This document shows, piece by piece, positions 63,850 to 64,000 of a DNA stretch of 64,000 nucleotides. The notes under the pieces are model-generated. The model ran no database searches. It had not been told where the DNA came from and was given only the letters and a program-made list of their open reading frames with translations. Every line of letters starts with the position of its first letter. The first letter of the stretch is position 1. This DNA is from Tuctoria greenei. Its lineage: Eukaryota > Streptophyta > Magnoliopsida > Poales > Poaceae. The stretch lies in the NCBI GenBank assembly GCA_036927565.1, contig JAYESD010000008.1, positions 117,951,498-118,015,497 of the forward strand, given 5' to 3'. Position numbers and translations under genes: made by a program.

Positions 63850-64000
63850 AGCCAGAGGTAGCTGCGGTTCCGGCCCTAGAGCCGGATGTTGTTGAAGCCC
63901 CAGCGGTGGAGCCGGTGGTTGATGAAGTTCCAGCACCCGAGCCGGTTGTTGCAGAAGTGTCAGCGCCCGAGCCGGTGGAGGTTGAAGTGCTAGCGCCTGA
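63850..64000 (+). repeat. 30-bp coding minisatellite in the antisense gene of E (partial)
   Basis: Units encode EPEVAAVPAL, EPDVVEAPAV, EPVVDEVPAP, EPVVAEVSAP, EPVEVEVLAP before the window ends. Confidence 0.72.

Larger units (their letters stand above)
34352..64000 (+). mobile_element. Ty3-gypsy element C (host of the nest, continues past right edge)
   Basis: The 5' LTR is at 34352-35218, followed by a primer site and gag from 35255. Gag is cut at 35570 by element D and resumes at 58847. The protease is cut at 60750 by element E. RT, integrase and 3' LTR must lie beyond the window. Element C belongs to the B/F family by gag and LTR sequence. The five bases before the LTR are GTTCC; the partner duplication is not in the window. 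Confidence 0.85.
60750..64000 (-). mobile_element. Ty3-gypsy element E (B family), minus strand, runs off right edge
   Basis: A minus-strand copy inserted in element C. Its 3' LTR is the leftmost part (60750-61608, reversed), followed by the polypurine tract and the antisense gene, which here reads on the plus strand. Integrase, pol, gag and the 5' LTR would lie to the right of the window. The target duplication cannot be verified within the window. Confidence 0.88.
62063..64000 (+). pseudogene. Antisense gene of element E, exon 1 and start of exon 2
   Basis: Exon 1 from MLESSKLLLAFHLSPS (62063; alternative Met at MKLGLPKSRIGNKKEL) reads DIRCGKLPFEKERAGDMVYF, AMAGLIPPFSTFF, FYGLQLHHLGPHSILLVATF, VELFRTFFTVHPTGRSDEFI and LRSFPSGKWDD. 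One TAG at 62576 interrupts it, then KKDWVVITVEGHERMELPEG, MVFGNFLTNRWAPLRAR and AAFLPLNMIPEECRELRRKM. A one-base shift near 63125 and a stop at 63420 follow. The exon ends at SWSGSLPR|GTAAAT (63500). After the 77-bp intron, exon 2 (63578) reads VLKKGAEAPVPA and enters the 10-residue repeats at about 63850, continuing off the edge. Function unknown. Confidence 0.82.

Noticed and set aside
1..64000. CRISPR array, rRNA, tRNA or bacterial operon structure
   Set aside because: None found. Direct repeats here are transposon subterminal or coding minisatellites, and the gene content is plant retroelement.

Overview
The window is plant nuclear DNA, almost certainly from a grass (Poaceae). The evidence is the repeat content: grass-type L1 LINE open reading frames, En/Spm (CACTA) transposons, a Ty1-copia element, an Athila-type Ty3-gypsy element with a tRNA-Asp primer site, and four copies or partial copies of a Ty3-gypsy family that carries an antisense gene with the 'putative gypsy type transposon' domain (PF04195). 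No intact host gene, rRNA, tRNA or CRISPR was seen. Essentially everything is nested transposable elements, most of them broken.

Layout. 1-1925: minus-strand LINE (ORF1 plus the start of the endonuclease), running off the left edge. 1926-2640: AT-rich spacer. 2658-7370: decayed plus-strand Ty1-copia internal region (gag, PR, IN, RT, RNase H), with a possible short 3' LTR to about 7882. About 7930-26010: the 3' end of a second minus-strand LINE, split by a CACTA transposon (8461-25544) with perfect 13-bp terminal inverted repeats and a 3-bp GTG duplication. That CACTA carries, on its minus strand, exon-intron fragments of two host genes: an Argonaute PIWI domain (9286-9545) and a UBC9/SCE1-like SUMO-conjugating E2 (24580-25019). 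A 13.4-kb gypsy element B (11066-24502, 5-bp duplication ATTGA) inserted into the CACTA. The left end of B is abnormal: an inverted LTR piece fused to a truncated direct LTR.

26010-34351: short foldback/MITE-like repeats, the left end of a second CACTA (from 27314) and a probable 5.4-kb solo LTR (27794-33202). 34352 to the right edge: a nest of four LTR retrotransposons. Element C (antisense-gene gypsy family, plus strand) starts at 34352. Athila-like element D (35571-58846) sits in the gag gene of C. Element F (same family as B; 39628-53172, duplication CATTC) sits in the pol gene of D. Element E (same family, minus strand) enters at 60750 in the protease region of C and runs off the right edge.

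How the genes work together. In the B/C/E/F family the sense strand encodes gag, protease, RT, RNase H and integrase. The antisense strand between integrase and the 3' LTR encodes a large protein: an N-terminal PF04195 domain, a 77-bp intron, a 10-residue tandem repeat, and a long coiled coil. The intron and its reading phase are kept in all three visible copies. All pol copies here carry stops, frameshifts or catalytic-site changes, so mobility would need proteins supplied by other copies.

The most novel items are the co-captured Argonaute and SUMO-E2 fragments in one CACTA, the palindromic LTR end of element B that is nevertheless flanked by a matching target-site duplication, and the intron-containing antisense gene.
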